Positions 34,149 through 43,664 of a stretch of 57,330 nt of DNA are shown here, one piece after another. The position numbers and the translations under genes are program-made. The DNA is from Desulfuromonas sp. (GTDB taxonomy: Bacteria; Desulfobacterota; Desulfuromonadia; Desulfuromonadales; Desulfuromonadaceae), in NCBI GenBank assembly GCA_002869685.1, contig PKUE01000117.1, positions 1 through 57,330 of the forward strand, in the 5' to 3' direction. The notes beneath the pieces are model-generated. The model had not been told where the DNA came from. It ran no database searches and was given only the letters and a program-made list of their open reading frames with translations. Positions within the stretch are counted from its first letter, which is position 1. Each line of letters begins with the position of its first letter.

Positions 34149-36011
34149 ATGAACGTTGCATGGATGAAAACACTGGCAATGGTGGTTCTGGCAATGATGA
34201 TGGTGTCACAAGGGTATGCTCAACAGGGTATTGTGGAAATGTCTCCTGTAGTGGTGACGGCCACCCTGGCAGAGCAGCCGCAGGATCAGGTTGCCGGAGC
34301 CGTCGAAGTGATCGATCAGCAGATGATGGTGGCGGTGGGTGCAGAGACGGTTTCAGAGGCTTTATTGTATGCGGCGGGTGTCATGCTGACCACAGCCGAA
34401 GGGCGCAATGTCGGGACCTCCATTCGTGGTCTGGGAAGAAATCACACTCTGGTGCTGGTGGATGGACGCAGGCTGGCCGCCAGTTTTAAAGCGCAAATGG
34501 ATGTGGCGCAAATTCCGCTGACCATGGTGGAACGGATTGAAATTCTGCGAGGACCGGCATCCGCACTCTATGGAAGTGATGCCATTGGTGGTGTGGTCAA
34601 CATTATCACCAGTGTGCCGACCCGCGATTTTACCGCCAGAGCGGATGTGCGGGGCGGATTTGGCCCCTCCGCCGAACATCTGGGGCAGGCGTATATCAGT
34701 GCCGGGGGTGAGACTGTTCAAGCGAATCTTGGTGTTGCCAGGTCGGTGAAGGACGACTGGGACGGTGACGGCGCTTTGCCCGATGATATTGATGAAACCT
34801 CGTTGGAAAGTGTGCTGGGTCGTGCCGCTGTACAAGTCAGTTCCCGTCAGCAACTGATATTTGGTGGGGAATTCAGTCATTTTGAACGCGATGGCGGACG
34901 CTATTATCTGAATCAAGATCGTGATTATGGAGCCGACGACCGTCGCTGGGGAGGATTTGCCGAGTACCATCTGAATCAGGGGGAACCGCTTTCTGCCATG
35001 CTGCGTGGTTATGTCAGTCAGTATAAAACCACCTCATCGTTTGACCCGCCTACATCAAAAAGTGAGGAGCGGCGGCGGTTGATTCAGGGCGATGGCCGGG
35101 TTGTATATTCGGTCAGCAATCGGCTAGTCCTCACCAGTGGCGGTGAAGTGCGTGAAGATAGTCTCAAGGGTGATGACATGGATCATGACGAGGAAAAGGT
35201 GCTCAACAGTGCATTATTTACCCAGGCACAGTGGCAGTTCACCCCGCGATTGAGTCTCGTCGCCGGACTTCGATTTGACCACTATGAGGATTTTGGCGGG
35301 CATTTTTCGCCGCGCGCAACATTGAGTTGGCAGCATGGCCATGGCCGGGTGTGGGTCGGTTATGGAGAAGGATTCAGGGCACCTAACCTCAATGAGCTTT
35401 ATGTGACATCATTGTTGAAAAAAGGGCTGGAAACCTATCAGAACAATGAGAACTTGAAGGAAGAAACTTCACAAAGTTACGAGGCCGGAGCCGGGTTTGT
35501 CCTGGGCAAAACGAGAAGCCAGCTGGTGGTTTTTCGCAGTGAAGTTGATGATCTGATCGCCAGCGAATTGCAATCCGTCAGTGGCAAATACAAAACCTAC
35601 ACCTATCAGAATATTGATGAAGTTCGTACTCAGGGCGGGGAGTTCGAATTCTCCGCCGCGCTGCCAGCAGCGGTTCGTTTCGTCAGTCAGGTTAGTTATG
35701 TTGAGAGTGAAAATCGTGAAACAGGTGAGGAACTGGCCGATGAACCACGATGGAAAGGGGGCGTCTCCGTAACATGGCGAGAGCCCTGGTGGCAGATCTC
35801 CACCCAACTGCGCTGGTTGTATTTCGGCACCTCGGAAGATGGTGAGGGCAATGCGCAGGATGGGTATCGCTTGACGCACCTCTATCTCGAAAAAACACTG
35901 ACACCGAGTGTGACTCTGTACGGCGGCGTGGATAACCTGCTGGATGAGGAACACGATGATTTTACCCTGTCACCACGCGGATATTATATCGGCATGACGT
36001 GGGAGTTTTAA
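34149..36011 (+). CDS. TonB-dependent outer membrane receptor
   Basis: This 620-residue gated outer-membrane porin has a signal peptide ending in QGYAQQ, a TonB-box-like stretch (MSPVVVTAT), and a plug domain of about residues 45-155 (SIRGLGRNHTLVLVDGRRL, VERIEILRGPASALYGSDAIGGVVNII). A 22-strand type beta barrel follows, ending in the terminal Phe (YYIGMTWEF). It is BtuB/CirA-sized. The ligand is unknown. Its coupling to a periplasmic binding protein 5 bp downstream and the shared operator with a molybdate-type regulator suggest an oxyanion or its chelate. GGGAG precedes ATG 34149. ExbBD/TonB are not in the window. Confidence 0.92.
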   Translation: MNVAWMKTLAMVVLAMMMVSQGYAQQGIVEMSPVVVTATLAEQPQDQVAGAVEVIDQQMMVAVGAETVSEALLYAAGVMLTTAEGRNVGTSIRGLGRNHTLVLVDGRRLAASFKAQMDVAQIPLTMVERIEILRGPASALYGSDAIGGVVNIITSVPTRDFTARADVRGGFGPSAEHLGQAYISAGGETVQANLGVARSVKDDWDGDGALPDDIDETSLESVLGRAAVQVSSRQQLIFGGEFSHFERDGGRYYLNQDRDYGADDRRWGGFAEYHLNQGEPLSAMLRGYVSQYKTTSSFDPPTSKSEERRRLIQGDGRVVYSVSNRLVLTSGGEVREDSLKGDDMDHDEEKVLNSALFTQAQWQFTPRLSLVAGLRFDHYEDFGGHFSPRATLSWQHGHGRVWVGYGEGFRAPNLNELYVTSLLKKGLETYQNNENLKEETSQSYEAGAGFVLGKTRSQLVVFRSEVDDLIASELQSVSGKYKTYTYQNIDEVRTQGGEFEFSAALPAAVRFVSQVSYVESENRETGEELADEPRWKGGVSVTWREPWWQISTQLRWLYFGTSEDGEGNAQDGYRLTHLYLEKTLTPSVTLYGGVDNLLDEEHDDFTLSPRGYYIGMTWEF

Positions 36012-36016
36012 CCGGG

Positions 36017-37045
36017 ATGAAAGTGATTGTGTTTATTGTCGTCGGACTCTGGCTGGCCGGGCCGGTAGACGCCCGGGAAATTGTCGATATGGCCGGGCGC
36101 ACTGTTGATGTACCGGATCATATCGAGCGAGCGGTGGGTGGTGTGGCACCGGTCAGTTGGATGATCTATGCTGTGGCACCGACGAAGTTGGCGGCGTTTA
36201 CTTCGGCGCCATCGGCAGCAGATTGGCATATTCTCGATCCAAGTCTCAAAGAACGACCTGTTATCGGCAGTTTTCTGGGGAACGGCGGAGTCAATCAGGA
36301 AACGCTTCTGGCCATCAAACCCGATGTGGTGATCTTCTGGGGCTGGGGAGCCTCAGCTGCGAGCCAGCGCTGGGTCGAACAGCTTGACCGCTGGAAGATC
36401 CCCGTGGTGTTTGTCCGCATGGAGCGGTTGGAAGATTATCCACGGACTCTCGAATTTCTCGGCAACCTTCTCGACGTACCAGAGCGGGGGCAACGTCTGG
36501 CGCAGTACGGACGAGATGTGATGACCCATGTGGCTGAACGGATCAGTGGGCTTTCAGATACTAACCGGCGGCGGGTCTATTACGCCCAGGGCTCTGATGG
36601 TTTGGAAACAGAGCCGGAGCAATCGTTTCATGCCGAACTGATCGGGCTGGCCGGAGGTGTCAATGTACACAAGGGGACGCTTAAGCAGCGTCGGGGGCGT
36701 GAACGAATTTCTCTGGAGCAGCTGATTGCGTATGATCCCACGGTCATTCTTGCTGGGCGGCGCGAATTTTATGCCCACGGTGTGCAACGCGCCGGTTGGG
36801 AGCGTGTTGATGCTGTGCGCAAGCAGCAGGTATGGTTGATTCCCGATACGCCACTCAACTGGTTTGACCGTCCCCCTTCGATGATGCGTTTTCTCGGGCT
36901 GCAGTGGCTGGCACAGCGTCTTTATCCGCAGCGGTTTGACGAGGACCTGGTGAGTGTGACGCAACATTTCTACCAGCTGTTTTTTTCTGTTGAGTTAGAT
37001 AGCACATCAGCCCAAGCGATTATTGGCGGGACGGCGGAGCTATAA
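36017..37045 (+). CDS. Class III ABC substrate-binding protein (BtuF/FepB/MolA fold)
   Basis: A periplasmic binding protein of 342 residues. ATG 36017 gives a signal peptide (MKVIVFIVVGLWLAGPVDA); the frame also opens at GTG 35999 inside the receptor gene. The mature part begins REIVDMAGRTVDVPDHIERAV, the usual start of PF01497 proteins, and has IKPDVVIFWGWG, LEQLIAYDPTVILAGR and FDRPPSMMRFLGLQWLA. This fold carries siderophores, haem, cobalamin and, in Haemophilus MolA, molybdate and tungstate. It lies 5 bp after the receptor gene, so the two work on one ligand. No permease or ATPase follows. Confidence 0.85.
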   Translation: MKVIVFIVVGLWLAGPVDAREIVDMAGRTVDVPDHIERAVGGVAPVSWMIYAVAPTKLAAFTSAPSAADWHILDPSLKERPVIGSFLGNGGVNQETLLAIKPDVVIFWGWGASAASQRWVEQLDRWKIPVVFVRMERLEDYPRTLEFLGNLLDVPERGQRLAQYGRDVMTHVAERISGLSDTNRRRVYYAQGSDGLETEPEQSFHAELIGLAGGVNVHKGTLKQRRGRERISLEQLIAYDPTVILAGRREFYAHGVQRAGWERVDAVRKQQVWLIPDTPLNWFDRPPSMMRFLGLQWLAQRLYPQRFDEDLVSVTQHFYQLFFSVELDSTSAQAIIGGTAEL

Positions 37046-37333
37046 TTGCCGGAAATGCTGCTCTCGCTGTGCACGTATGATTATCTTCTGCGTAGGGTAA
37101 GAGGGGAAGAGTATTGATCTGTCCTATCATGAACATAGAGCTGTTTTTCGCAAATGTCGCGTAGTCTGGAGCCGATGAAGATGGGCTAGTTGCCGGGAAA
37201 AATTGGTTAAAATCGTTTTCACTCATGAAAGAAACAAGAATAGTGCTTCGATGATTTAGATGATTGCCTCAGCTCGCGAGTTCTGCTAGTATCGGAATTT
37301 CCTATCAAGATATAAACAACCAGGGAGATTTGT

Positions 37334-38224
37334 GTGGATATTCGCCGACTCGAAGTTTTTTGCAAAGTTGTTGATCTCGGAAGCTTTACCCGTGCTGCTG
37401 AAGCCGCATTGCTTTCCCAGCCATCTGTCAGTGAGCATATCCGCACACTGGAGGAACACTATAACGAGAAGTTGATCGACCGACTCGGTCGTCGGGCGCA
37501 GCCGACGCACGCCGGAAAAATCCTCTATCAATACGCGCGGCGGATTATTCAGCTTAAAGACGAGGCCGATCAGGCGATCAAACAGTTCCAGGGCAATCTG
37601 TCCGGTAAATTAGCTGTGGGGGCCAGCACGATCCCCGGTGCTTACCTGTTGCCTTCTTTGATTGAAGGGTTCAAATCGAATTATTCCAGCATTGAACTGA
37701 TGCTGAAAATCTCCGGAACGACTGCGGTTGTTGAAGAGATTCTCAAAGGGACACTGGAGCTTGGCCTGATTGGAACGATGTGGAAGGATCAGCGTGTCGA
37801 GTGTGAAGAGATGTTTTCCGACGAACTGGTGTTGACCGTGCATCCCGATCACCCGTGGGCACAGCGCTCTTCCGTTTATCCTGGAGAGTTGCTGGACACA
37901 CCGTTTATTTTGCGTGAGCCCGGTTCCGGCACCCGTATTGAGATGACTCAAGGGCTGAAAAGAGCCGGTGTCGAGCCGTCCCATTTTCAGGTTGTTGCGG
38001 AAGTTGGAAGCAACGAGGCTGTGCGCCAAGGGGTGCGTTCGCGGATCGGCGTGGCGATTTTATCTTCACTGTCTGTTGCCGAGGATGTTGAACGTGGCAG
38101 CCTGGTGACCGTTCCCATTGAGGGCTTGACGATGCCGCGCTCCTTTTATCTGGTTCAGCGGCGCAATCGCCAACTCAGTCCGTTGGCCACCGCTTTTTAC
38201 AACCACCTCAAAGAATCCTGTTAA
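37334..38224 (+). CDS. LysR family regulator (selenium-metabolism-associated type)
   Basis: This 296-residue LysR protein has an N-terminal winged helix-turn-helix (FTRAAEAALLSQPSVSEHIRTLE) and a two-lobe effector domain (GKLAVGASTIPGAYLLPSLI onward). From memory it is closest to the CysB-like LysR proteins that accompany selenium genes in delta-proteobacteria and Firmicutes, though no sel gene is in view. GTG 37334 follows GGGAG. The 288 bp before it hold no recognisable gene and no copy of the 16-bp operator, so its link to the upstream uptake genes is unproven. Confidence 0.82.
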   Translation: MDIRRLEVFCKVVDLGSFTRAAEAALLSQPSVSEHIRTLEEHYNEKLIDRLGRRAQPTHAGKILYQYARRIIQLKDEADQAIKQFQGNLSGKLAVGASTIPGAYLLPSLIEGFKSNYSSIELMLKISGTTAVVEEILKGTLELGLIGTMWKDQRVECEEMFSDELVLTVHPDHPWAQRSSVYPGELLDTPFILREPGSGTRIEMTQGLKRAGVEPSHFQVVAEVGSNEAVRQGVRSRIGVAILSSLSVAEDVERGSLVTVPIEGLTMPRSFYLVQRRNRQLSPLATAFYNHLKESC

Positions 38225-38230
38225 GCAGTC

Positions 38231-38254
38231 CTCGGGCTACTGCGGTAGCCCGAG
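38231..38254. terminator. Hairpin between convergent genes
   Basis: CTCGGGCTAC and GTAGCCCGAG form a perfect 10-bp stem with a TGCG tetraloop. It overlaps the stop codon of the minus-strand regulator. There is no T-run, so termination strength is uncertain. Confidence 0.45.
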
Positions 38255-39619
38255 ACGCTTGATCTTTTCTACCAGAGTCGTGCGGTTGATGCCAAGCATG
38301 GCAGCCGCACGGGCTTTGACGCCATTACTGAATTCCAGCGCCTGAACAATCCACTGTCGCTCAATTTCCTGAATCCGTTGCGGCATATCGAGTCCCTCGA
38401 CGGGCAATCCGTAGAGATCCTGTTCCGTCAGGGGAACTGCTCGACTGCCACTGATATGCGGGGGCAGATCCTGAATCGTGATTTGCGGTCCATCGGTCAG
38501 CGCAACAGTTCGTTCAATCACATTCTCCAGTTCACGGACATTTCCGGGCCAGTCGTAACTTTCCAGGACCTGCAACGCCGCACTTTCGATCGGCATGGCC
38601 GGTCTGTTCATGTAGCGACAGCTTTTCTGCAGAAAATGGCGGACCAGTAGGGCGATATCTTCACTGCGCTGGCGCAATGGGGGTAGCGTGATAGGGATAA
38701 CATTTAACCGGTAAAACAGATCTTCGCGGAAATGGCCTTCTCTGATCATTTGCTCAAGATCAGCGTTCGTTGCGGATATGACGCGGACGTCGAGTTTAAT
38801 GTTGCGATTGCTGCCAACGGGTTGCACCTCTTGCTCCTGGAGTACCCGTAACAGTTTTAATTGCAGATGGACGGGCATGGTCCCAATTTCATCAAGAAAG
38901 ATCGTCCCGCCATTGGCCTGCTCGAATTTTCCCGATTTGTTGGCAATCGCGCCGGTAAAAGAACCGCGGATATGTCCGAACAGTTCACTTTCCAACAATT
39001 CAGCAGGGATTGCTCCACAGTTGATCGGGACAAAAGGCTGGTTTTTGCGCGGGCCGTTGAAATGAATGGCTTTAGCCACCAGTTCTTTACCGGTCCCCGA
39101 TTCGCCGAGAATCAACAGCGAAGACTCGGTATGAAGAACCTTCTGCATCCGCGAAAACACCTGCTGCATGGCCTGGCTGGTGCCGATTATGTTGTCAAAC
39201 GCGTAACGACCTCGCAGTTGCTGACGTAAAAAACGGTTCTCTGCAACCAGTTGCAGTTTCTCTTGGGCTTTGGCGAGAATGACTTTGAGTTTTTCAACGT
39301 TGAGGGGTTTGGTGACATAGTCGAAGGCACCATACTTCATGGCTGTTACAGCCGATTCCGCAGACGAATTCCCGGTAATCAGAATGACGTTGATTTCGGC
39401 GTTGTGTTCTTTGACCCGTTTGAGGATCTCCAGGCCGTCGATACCGGGCAGGCGTAAATCGGTGATGACTATATCGAAGGGAGTGCGTACCAGAAGTTCC
39501 ATCCCCTCTTCACCCGAGCTGGCTGTTGTGACCTGATAGTCGGCTTTGGTCAGCAACAGACCCAGTGTTGAACAACTTTGTTCATCATCATCAATGAGTA
39601 GAATTGAGCACTTCTTCAT
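38237..39619 (-). CDS. Sigma-54-dependent response regulator, NtrC family
   Basis: This 460-residue activator has a receiver with IDDDE, acceptor Asp in ITDLRLP and TKPL. The AAA+ domain has Walker A GESGTGKE, loop 1 reading GSFTGA, and FLDEIG. The Fis-type DNA-binding end is GVKARAAAMLGINRTTLVEKIKR. I start at ATG 39619 (MKKCSILLIDDD) after GGGGAC; the frame runs 15 codons further upstream. No kinase lies next to it, so its partner is elsewhere. The GAFTGA loop has A to S, found in some active family members. Confidence 0.94.
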   Translation of the reverse strand: MKKCSILLIDDDEQSCSTLGLLLTKADYQVTTASSGEEGMELLVRTPFDIVITDLRLPGIDGLEILKRVKEHNAEINVILITGNSSAESAVTAMKYGAFDYVTKPLNVEKLKVILAKAQEKLQLVAENRFLRQQLRGRYAFDNIIGTSQAMQQVFSRMQKVLHTESSLLILGESGTGKELVAKAIHFNGPRKNQPFVPINCGAIPAELLESELFGHIRGSFTGAIANKSGKFEQANGGTIFLDEIGTMPVHLQLKLLRVLQEQEVQPVGSNRNIKLDVRVISATNADLEQMIREGHFREDLFYRLNVIPITLPPLRQRSEDIALLVRHFLQKSCRYMNRPAMPIESAALQVLESYDWPGNVRELENVIERTVALTDGPQITIQDLPPHISGSRAVPLTEQDLYGLPVEGLDMPQRIQEIERQWIVQALEFSNGVKARAAAMLGINRTTLVEKIKRLGLPQ

Positions 39620-40070
39620 AATGTCCCCGGCAAGAGCGTCATTTTTTTGACTAAAGACTACCATGAGCCGGAAATCTTTGGCAAGTCGTCAGGTGAATCC
39701 CCTGTTTTTTTTGCTTTAGGGCAGGGGAGATGCATGACGGGCAAAGTTTAGTACACTTTATGGCTGGATGAGTGACTTTCGACTTAAATCTGCGCTGCTG
39801 GTTTTACACTGTTCTGCGTTATGGTAGTCGGAATAAGTGTTGTGATATCTGGTATCTTCGGAGGCTTCGGGTAATCTCCCACCATTATTGATAAAAATAG
39901 AACGATATTATGCCTTGACAAAACAAACGGTATTCTGTTTAGATGTGCGTTGATGTGAACTTGTAAGTATTCGAAATAACAACGTTTTTTAAGTATGGCT
40001 AAAAAATATCACGAAATTTTGTTCGTGAATAAAATTGGAATTGAACTCCGAATTCTATCAGGAGGAGAGT
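39620..40070. other. Intergenic region between NtrC-type regulator and pyruvate carboxylase
   Basis: This is a 451-bp region without a supported gene. It contains a stem CCCCTG/CAGGGG (39699-39727), the pyruvate carboxylase promoter, and an inverted repeat CACGAA-N6-TTCGTG (40010-40027) in the likely 5' leader. An ORF at 39995-40213 has no ribosome site and runs into the carboxylase in another frame; I do not count it. Confidence 0.6.
39915..39943 (+). promoter_or_regulatory. Pyruvate carboxylase promoter
   Basis: TTGACA (39915-39920), 17 bp, TTTAGA (39938-39943): a near-consensus sigma-70 promoter. It would give a leader of about 120 nt containing the CACGAA/TTCGTG inverted repeat, a possible control site. 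Confidence 0.6.
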
Positions 40071-43000
40071 ATGGCAGTAAAACAGTTCAAGAAAATTATG
40101 GCCGCCAACCGCGGCGAGATTGCGATCCGGATTTTCCGTGCTTGTACCGAACTGGGGATCAGCACGCTCGCGATCTATTCAGAAGAAGACAAATTGTCTC
40201 TGCATCGCTATAAGGCGGATGAGGCGTATCAGATTGGTAAAGGTAAAGGACCTATCGATGCCTATCTCGGCATTGAGGAAATTGTTGAATTGGCACGCCA
40301 GAAAGGCGTTGATGCTATTCACCCCGGCTATGGTTTTTTATCTGAAAACCCTGAGTTCGCCGAGGCTTGTGAGCGTGCCGGAATTACTTTTATCGGGCCC
40401 ACTGCTGATATCCAACGGCGTCTTGGCAATAAGGTTGCGGCACGTCACGTGGCGATCGAAGCCGGTGTTCCTGTTGTGCCGGGAACAGACGATCCGGTAA
40501 AGACCGAAGAGGAAGCCCTGCTGTTCGCCAAGGATTGCGGCTATCCGATTATGGTCAAAGCAGCATCCGGCGGTGGTGGTCGCGGTATGCGGGTGGCCCG
40601 CAACAAAGAAGAACTGCTTGAGGGACTGAAGTCAGCTGCTTCGGAGGCTAAAGCGGCCTTTGGCGACGGTACCGTATTCCTCGAGAAGTTTATCGAAAAT
40701 CCCAAGCATATCGAAGTTCAGATCATGGGCGACACCCATGGCAATATCGTCCATTACTTTGAGCGCGATTGCTCGATTCAGCGGCGTCACCAGAAGGTGA
40801 TCGAACTGGCTCCCTCACCCTCACTGACTCAGGAAAAACGTGAGGAAGTGTGCGCACACGCCATGAAGATTGCCAATGAAGTTGGCTATGTGAATGCTGG
40901 TACCGTTGAATTCCTTATGGACAATGAAGGCAAGTTTTACTTCATTGAAACCAACCCGCGGATTCAGGTGGAGCACACTGTGACCGAGCTGGTCACCATG
41001 CGGAATCTGGTGCAAACCCAGATTCGTGTCGCCGAAGGTCACAAACTCTCTGATCCAGAAATCGGCGTTACCAAGCAGGAAGATATCGAGCTGCGCGGCT
41101 ATGCAATTCAGTGCCGTGTAACCACCGAGGATCCGGCTAATAACTTTGCCCCGGATTTCGGCACCATCAAAGCGTACCGCACGGCGGTTGGTTTTGGTGT
41201 GCGTCTGGATGCGGCAAACGGTTATTCCGGTTCCCGTATCACCCCGCATTACGATTCTCTGCTGGTCAAGGTATCGACCTGGGGGCTGTCGTTTAAAGAT
41301 GCCTGCCGTACCATGAATCGTGCCCTGCAGGAATTCCGTGTGCGTGGCGTGAAAACCAATATCGGCTTCCTCGAAAATGTCGTTAATCACGAGCCGTTTC
41401 TGTCGGGTCAGTGCGACACCTCGTATCTGGACAAGCATCCGGAGTTGTTTGATATTCGCGAGAAGAAGGACCGCGCGAACAAACTGCTACACTACATCGG
41501 CCACGTGTCGGTGAATGGTTATCCCAACATCAAGAAGCGTCTGCATTTCCGTGATCTGCATGATGCGGAGATTCCTCATATCAAGCCGGAAGCGATTCGT
41601 CCGCGCGGAACGCGTGACATCCTGATGGCGAAAGGTCCGAAAGGCCTGGCAGACTGGGCGCTGAACGAAAAGCGTCTGCTGCTGACCGACACCACCATGC
41701 GTGACGCACACCAGTCGCTGCTGGCGACCCGTGTGCGGACCTACGACCTGGATAAAATTGCCGAGGCGACCAGTCACTTAGCTGGCGGCCTGTTCTCTTT
41801 GGAGATGTGGGGCGGTGCGACGTATGACGTGTCGATGCGCTTTTTGACTGAGGACCCCTGGGAGCGTCTGGATCGTCTGCGGAGTAAAATTCCCAACCTG
41901 TTGTTCCAGATGTTGCTGCGTGGTTCCAATGCGGTTGGCTATACCAACTATGCGGACAATGTCGTTGAGGATTTCGTTGAAAAGGCTGCTGCTGGCGGCA
42001 TTGATGTCTTCCGTATTTTCGACTCCCTGAACTGGACCAAGGGGATGCGCGTGGCTATGGAAGCGGTGCAGAAGAACAACGCCATCTGCGAAGCGGCCAT
42101 GTGCTACACCGGTGATATTACCGATCCGAAACGCGATAAGTATCCTCTTGAGTACTATGTCAATATGGCGAAAGAGCTCGAGAAAATGGGCGCCCACATC
42201 CTCGGCATCAAGGATATGGCCGGTCTACTCAAGCCGTTTGCCGCTGAGAAACTGATTAAGGCATTGAAGAACGAGATCGGTATTCCCGTTCACCTGCACA
42301 CCCATGATACGTCGGGTAACGGTGGCACCATGCTGCTGATGGCCGCTCAGGCTGGAGTCGATATTGTCGATACCGCGCTGTCTTCCATTTCCGGGCTGAC
42401 CTCGCAGCCGAGTATGAACGGCCTGCTGTCGACTCTCGAAGGTACCATCTGGGATCCGGCCGTTGATAACGAAGGGATGCAAACCCTGGCCAACTACTGG
42501 GAGACGGTCCGCACCTACTACGAGCCGTTCGAGTCGGAACTGCGTTCCAGCACCGCCCAGGTTTACTACCATGAGATTCCCGGTGGTCAGTACTCCAACT
42601 ACAAGCCGCAGGTCGAAGGTCTTGGTCTCGGCCATCGCTGGGAAGAGTGCAAGCAGATGTATCGTGAGGTCAACGACATGTTCGGTGATCTGGTCAAGGT
42701 GACCCCGTCGTCGAAAATCGTTGGCGACATGGCCATGTTCATGGTTCAGAACAACCTCAAACCGCAGGATGTTATGGAACGCGGCCACGAGTTGACCTTC
42801 CCGCAGGGCGTTGTCGACTTCTTTAAGGGGATGCTCGGTCAGCCCTACGGCGGCTTCCCGGAAGAGTTGCAGAAAATCATCCTCAAGGATGAGCAGCCGT
42901 TTACCCACCGTCCTGGTGAGTTCCTTGAACCGGTGGATTTTGCCGCGAAAAAAGTGGAGCTGGAGAAGAAAGTCGGTCATCCGGTCCTCGACCGCGATGT

Positions 43001-43517
43001 GTCTTCGGCGGTTCTGTATCCCGGTGTGTTTGAAGAGTTTGATCGCCATCGCCAGGAGTACAGTGACACCTCAGTATTGCCGACGCCGGTCTACTTCTAC
43101 GGCCTGGATGTCGGTGATGAGGTAAGCATCGAAATTCAACCGGGTAAAACCCTGATTGTTACTCTGACCGCCATCAGCAAAGTGCATTCAGATGGTACTC
43201 GCAATATCTACTTCGAGCTCAATGGCGAACCGCGTCAGATCAAGGTCAAGGACCTGTCGGTGGAGAGCGATGAGAGCGAACACGTCAAGGCTGAAAAAGG
43301 CAATGACCGTGAAGTTGGCGCACCGATGCCGGGTAAAATCTTCAAACTGAATGTCGGTGTGGGTGATGAAGTTAAAGAGGGCGATACCCTGATCGTCACC
43401 GAAGCCATGAAGATGGAGACCAACATCAAGGCCAAGATTGACGGTATCGTTAAAGAAGTGTTGTACAAAGAGGGTGATCAGGTGCAGCAGGACGATCTGC
43501 TCATCGTCATCGAATAG
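40071..43517 (+). CDS. pyc: Pyruvate carboxylase
   Basis: This 1148-residue single-chain biotin enzyme makes oxaloacetate from pyruvate, bicarbonate and ATP. The biotin carboxylase domain (1-450) has AANRGEIAIRIFRAC, KAASGGGGRGMRV and ETNPRIQVEHTVTE. The carboxyltransferase domain (about 525-800) has LLTDTTMRDAHQSLLATR, FSLEMWGGATYDV and HLHTHDTSGNG. A PC-type allosteric region follows, then the biotinyl domain with EAMKMET (Lys near 1114). AGGAGGAG precedes ATG 40071. In Geobacter-like anaerobes it fills the TCA cycle during growth on acetate-derived pyruvate. It has its own promoter and terminator. Confidence 0.97.
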   Translation: MAVKQFKKIMAANRGEIAIRIFRACTELGISTLAIYSEEDKLSLHRYKADEAYQIGKGKGPIDAYLGIEEIVELARQKGVDAIHPGYGFLSENPEFAEACERAGITFIGPTADIQRRLGNKVAARHVAIEAGVPVVPGTDDPVKTEEEALLFAKDCGYPIMVKAASGGGGRGMRVARNKEELLEGLKSAASEAKAAFGDGTVFLEKFIENPKHIEVQIMGDTHGNIVHYFERDCSIQRRHQKVIELAPSPSLTQEKREEVCAHAMKIANEVGYVNAGTVEFLMDNEGKFYFIETNPRIQVEHTVTELVTMRNLVQTQIRVAEGHKLSDPEIGVTKQEDIELRGYAIQCRVTTEDPANNFAPDFGTIKAYRTAVGFGVRLDAANGYSGSRITPHYDSLLVKVSTWGLSFKDACRTMNRALQEFRVRGVKTNIGFLENVVNHEPFLSGQCDTSYLDKHPELFDIREKKDRANKLLHYIGHVSVNGYPNIKKRLHFRDLHDAEIPHIKPEAIRPRGTRDILMAKGPKGLADWALNEKRLLLTDTTMRDAHQSLLATRVRTYDLDKIAEATSHLAGGLFSLEMWGGATYDVSMRFLTEDPWERLDRLRSKIPNLLFQMLLRGSNAVGYTNYADNVVEDFVEKAAAGGIDVFRIFDSLNWTKGMRVAMEAVQKNNAICEAAMCYTGDITDPKRDKYPLEYYVNMAKELEKMGAHILGIKDMAGLLKPFAAEKLIKALKNEIGIPVHLHTHDTSGNGGTMLLMAAQAGVDIVDTALSSISGLTSQPSMNGLLSTLEGTIWDPAVDNEGMQTLANYWETVRTYYEPFESELRSSTAQVYYHEIPGGQYSNYKPQVEGLGLGHRWEECKQMYREVNDMFGDLVKVTPSSKIVGDMAMFMVQNNLKPQDVMERGHELTFPQGVVDFFKGMLGQPYGGFPEELQKIILKDEQPFTHRPGEFLEPVDFAAKKVELEKKVGHPVLDRDVSSAVLYPGVFEEFDRHRQEYSDTSVLPTPVYFYGLDVGDEVSIEIQPGKTLIVTLTAISKVHSDGTRNIYFELNGEPRQIKVKDLSVESDESEHVKAEKGNDREVGAPMPGKIFKLNVGVGDEVKEGDTLIVTEAMKMETNIKAKIDGIVKEVLYKEGDQVQQDDLLIVIE

Positions 43518-43544
43518 TTTTACTCCACATTCATATCTGATTCA

Positions 43545-43576
43545 GGCCGGGTTTTCTTTAACCCGGCCTTTTTTTT
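43545..43576 (+). terminator. Terminator after pyruvate carboxylase
   Basis: GGCCGGGTT (43545-43553) and AACCCGGCC (43560-43568) form a 9-bp stem with a 6-nt loop, followed by eight T. Confidence 0.88.
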
Positions 43577-43664
43577 ATGGTATGACAGACGCATATAATT
43601 TTTTGATTTTTCACTCTGGGATTCGACATGGTTGATATCAACATCCTAAAAAGGAACCACGTTT

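Noticed and set aside
39995-40213. 72-codon ORF overlapping the pyruvate carboxylase start
   Set aside because: No ribosome site precedes it, and its second half is an out-of-frame reading of the carboxylase N terminus.
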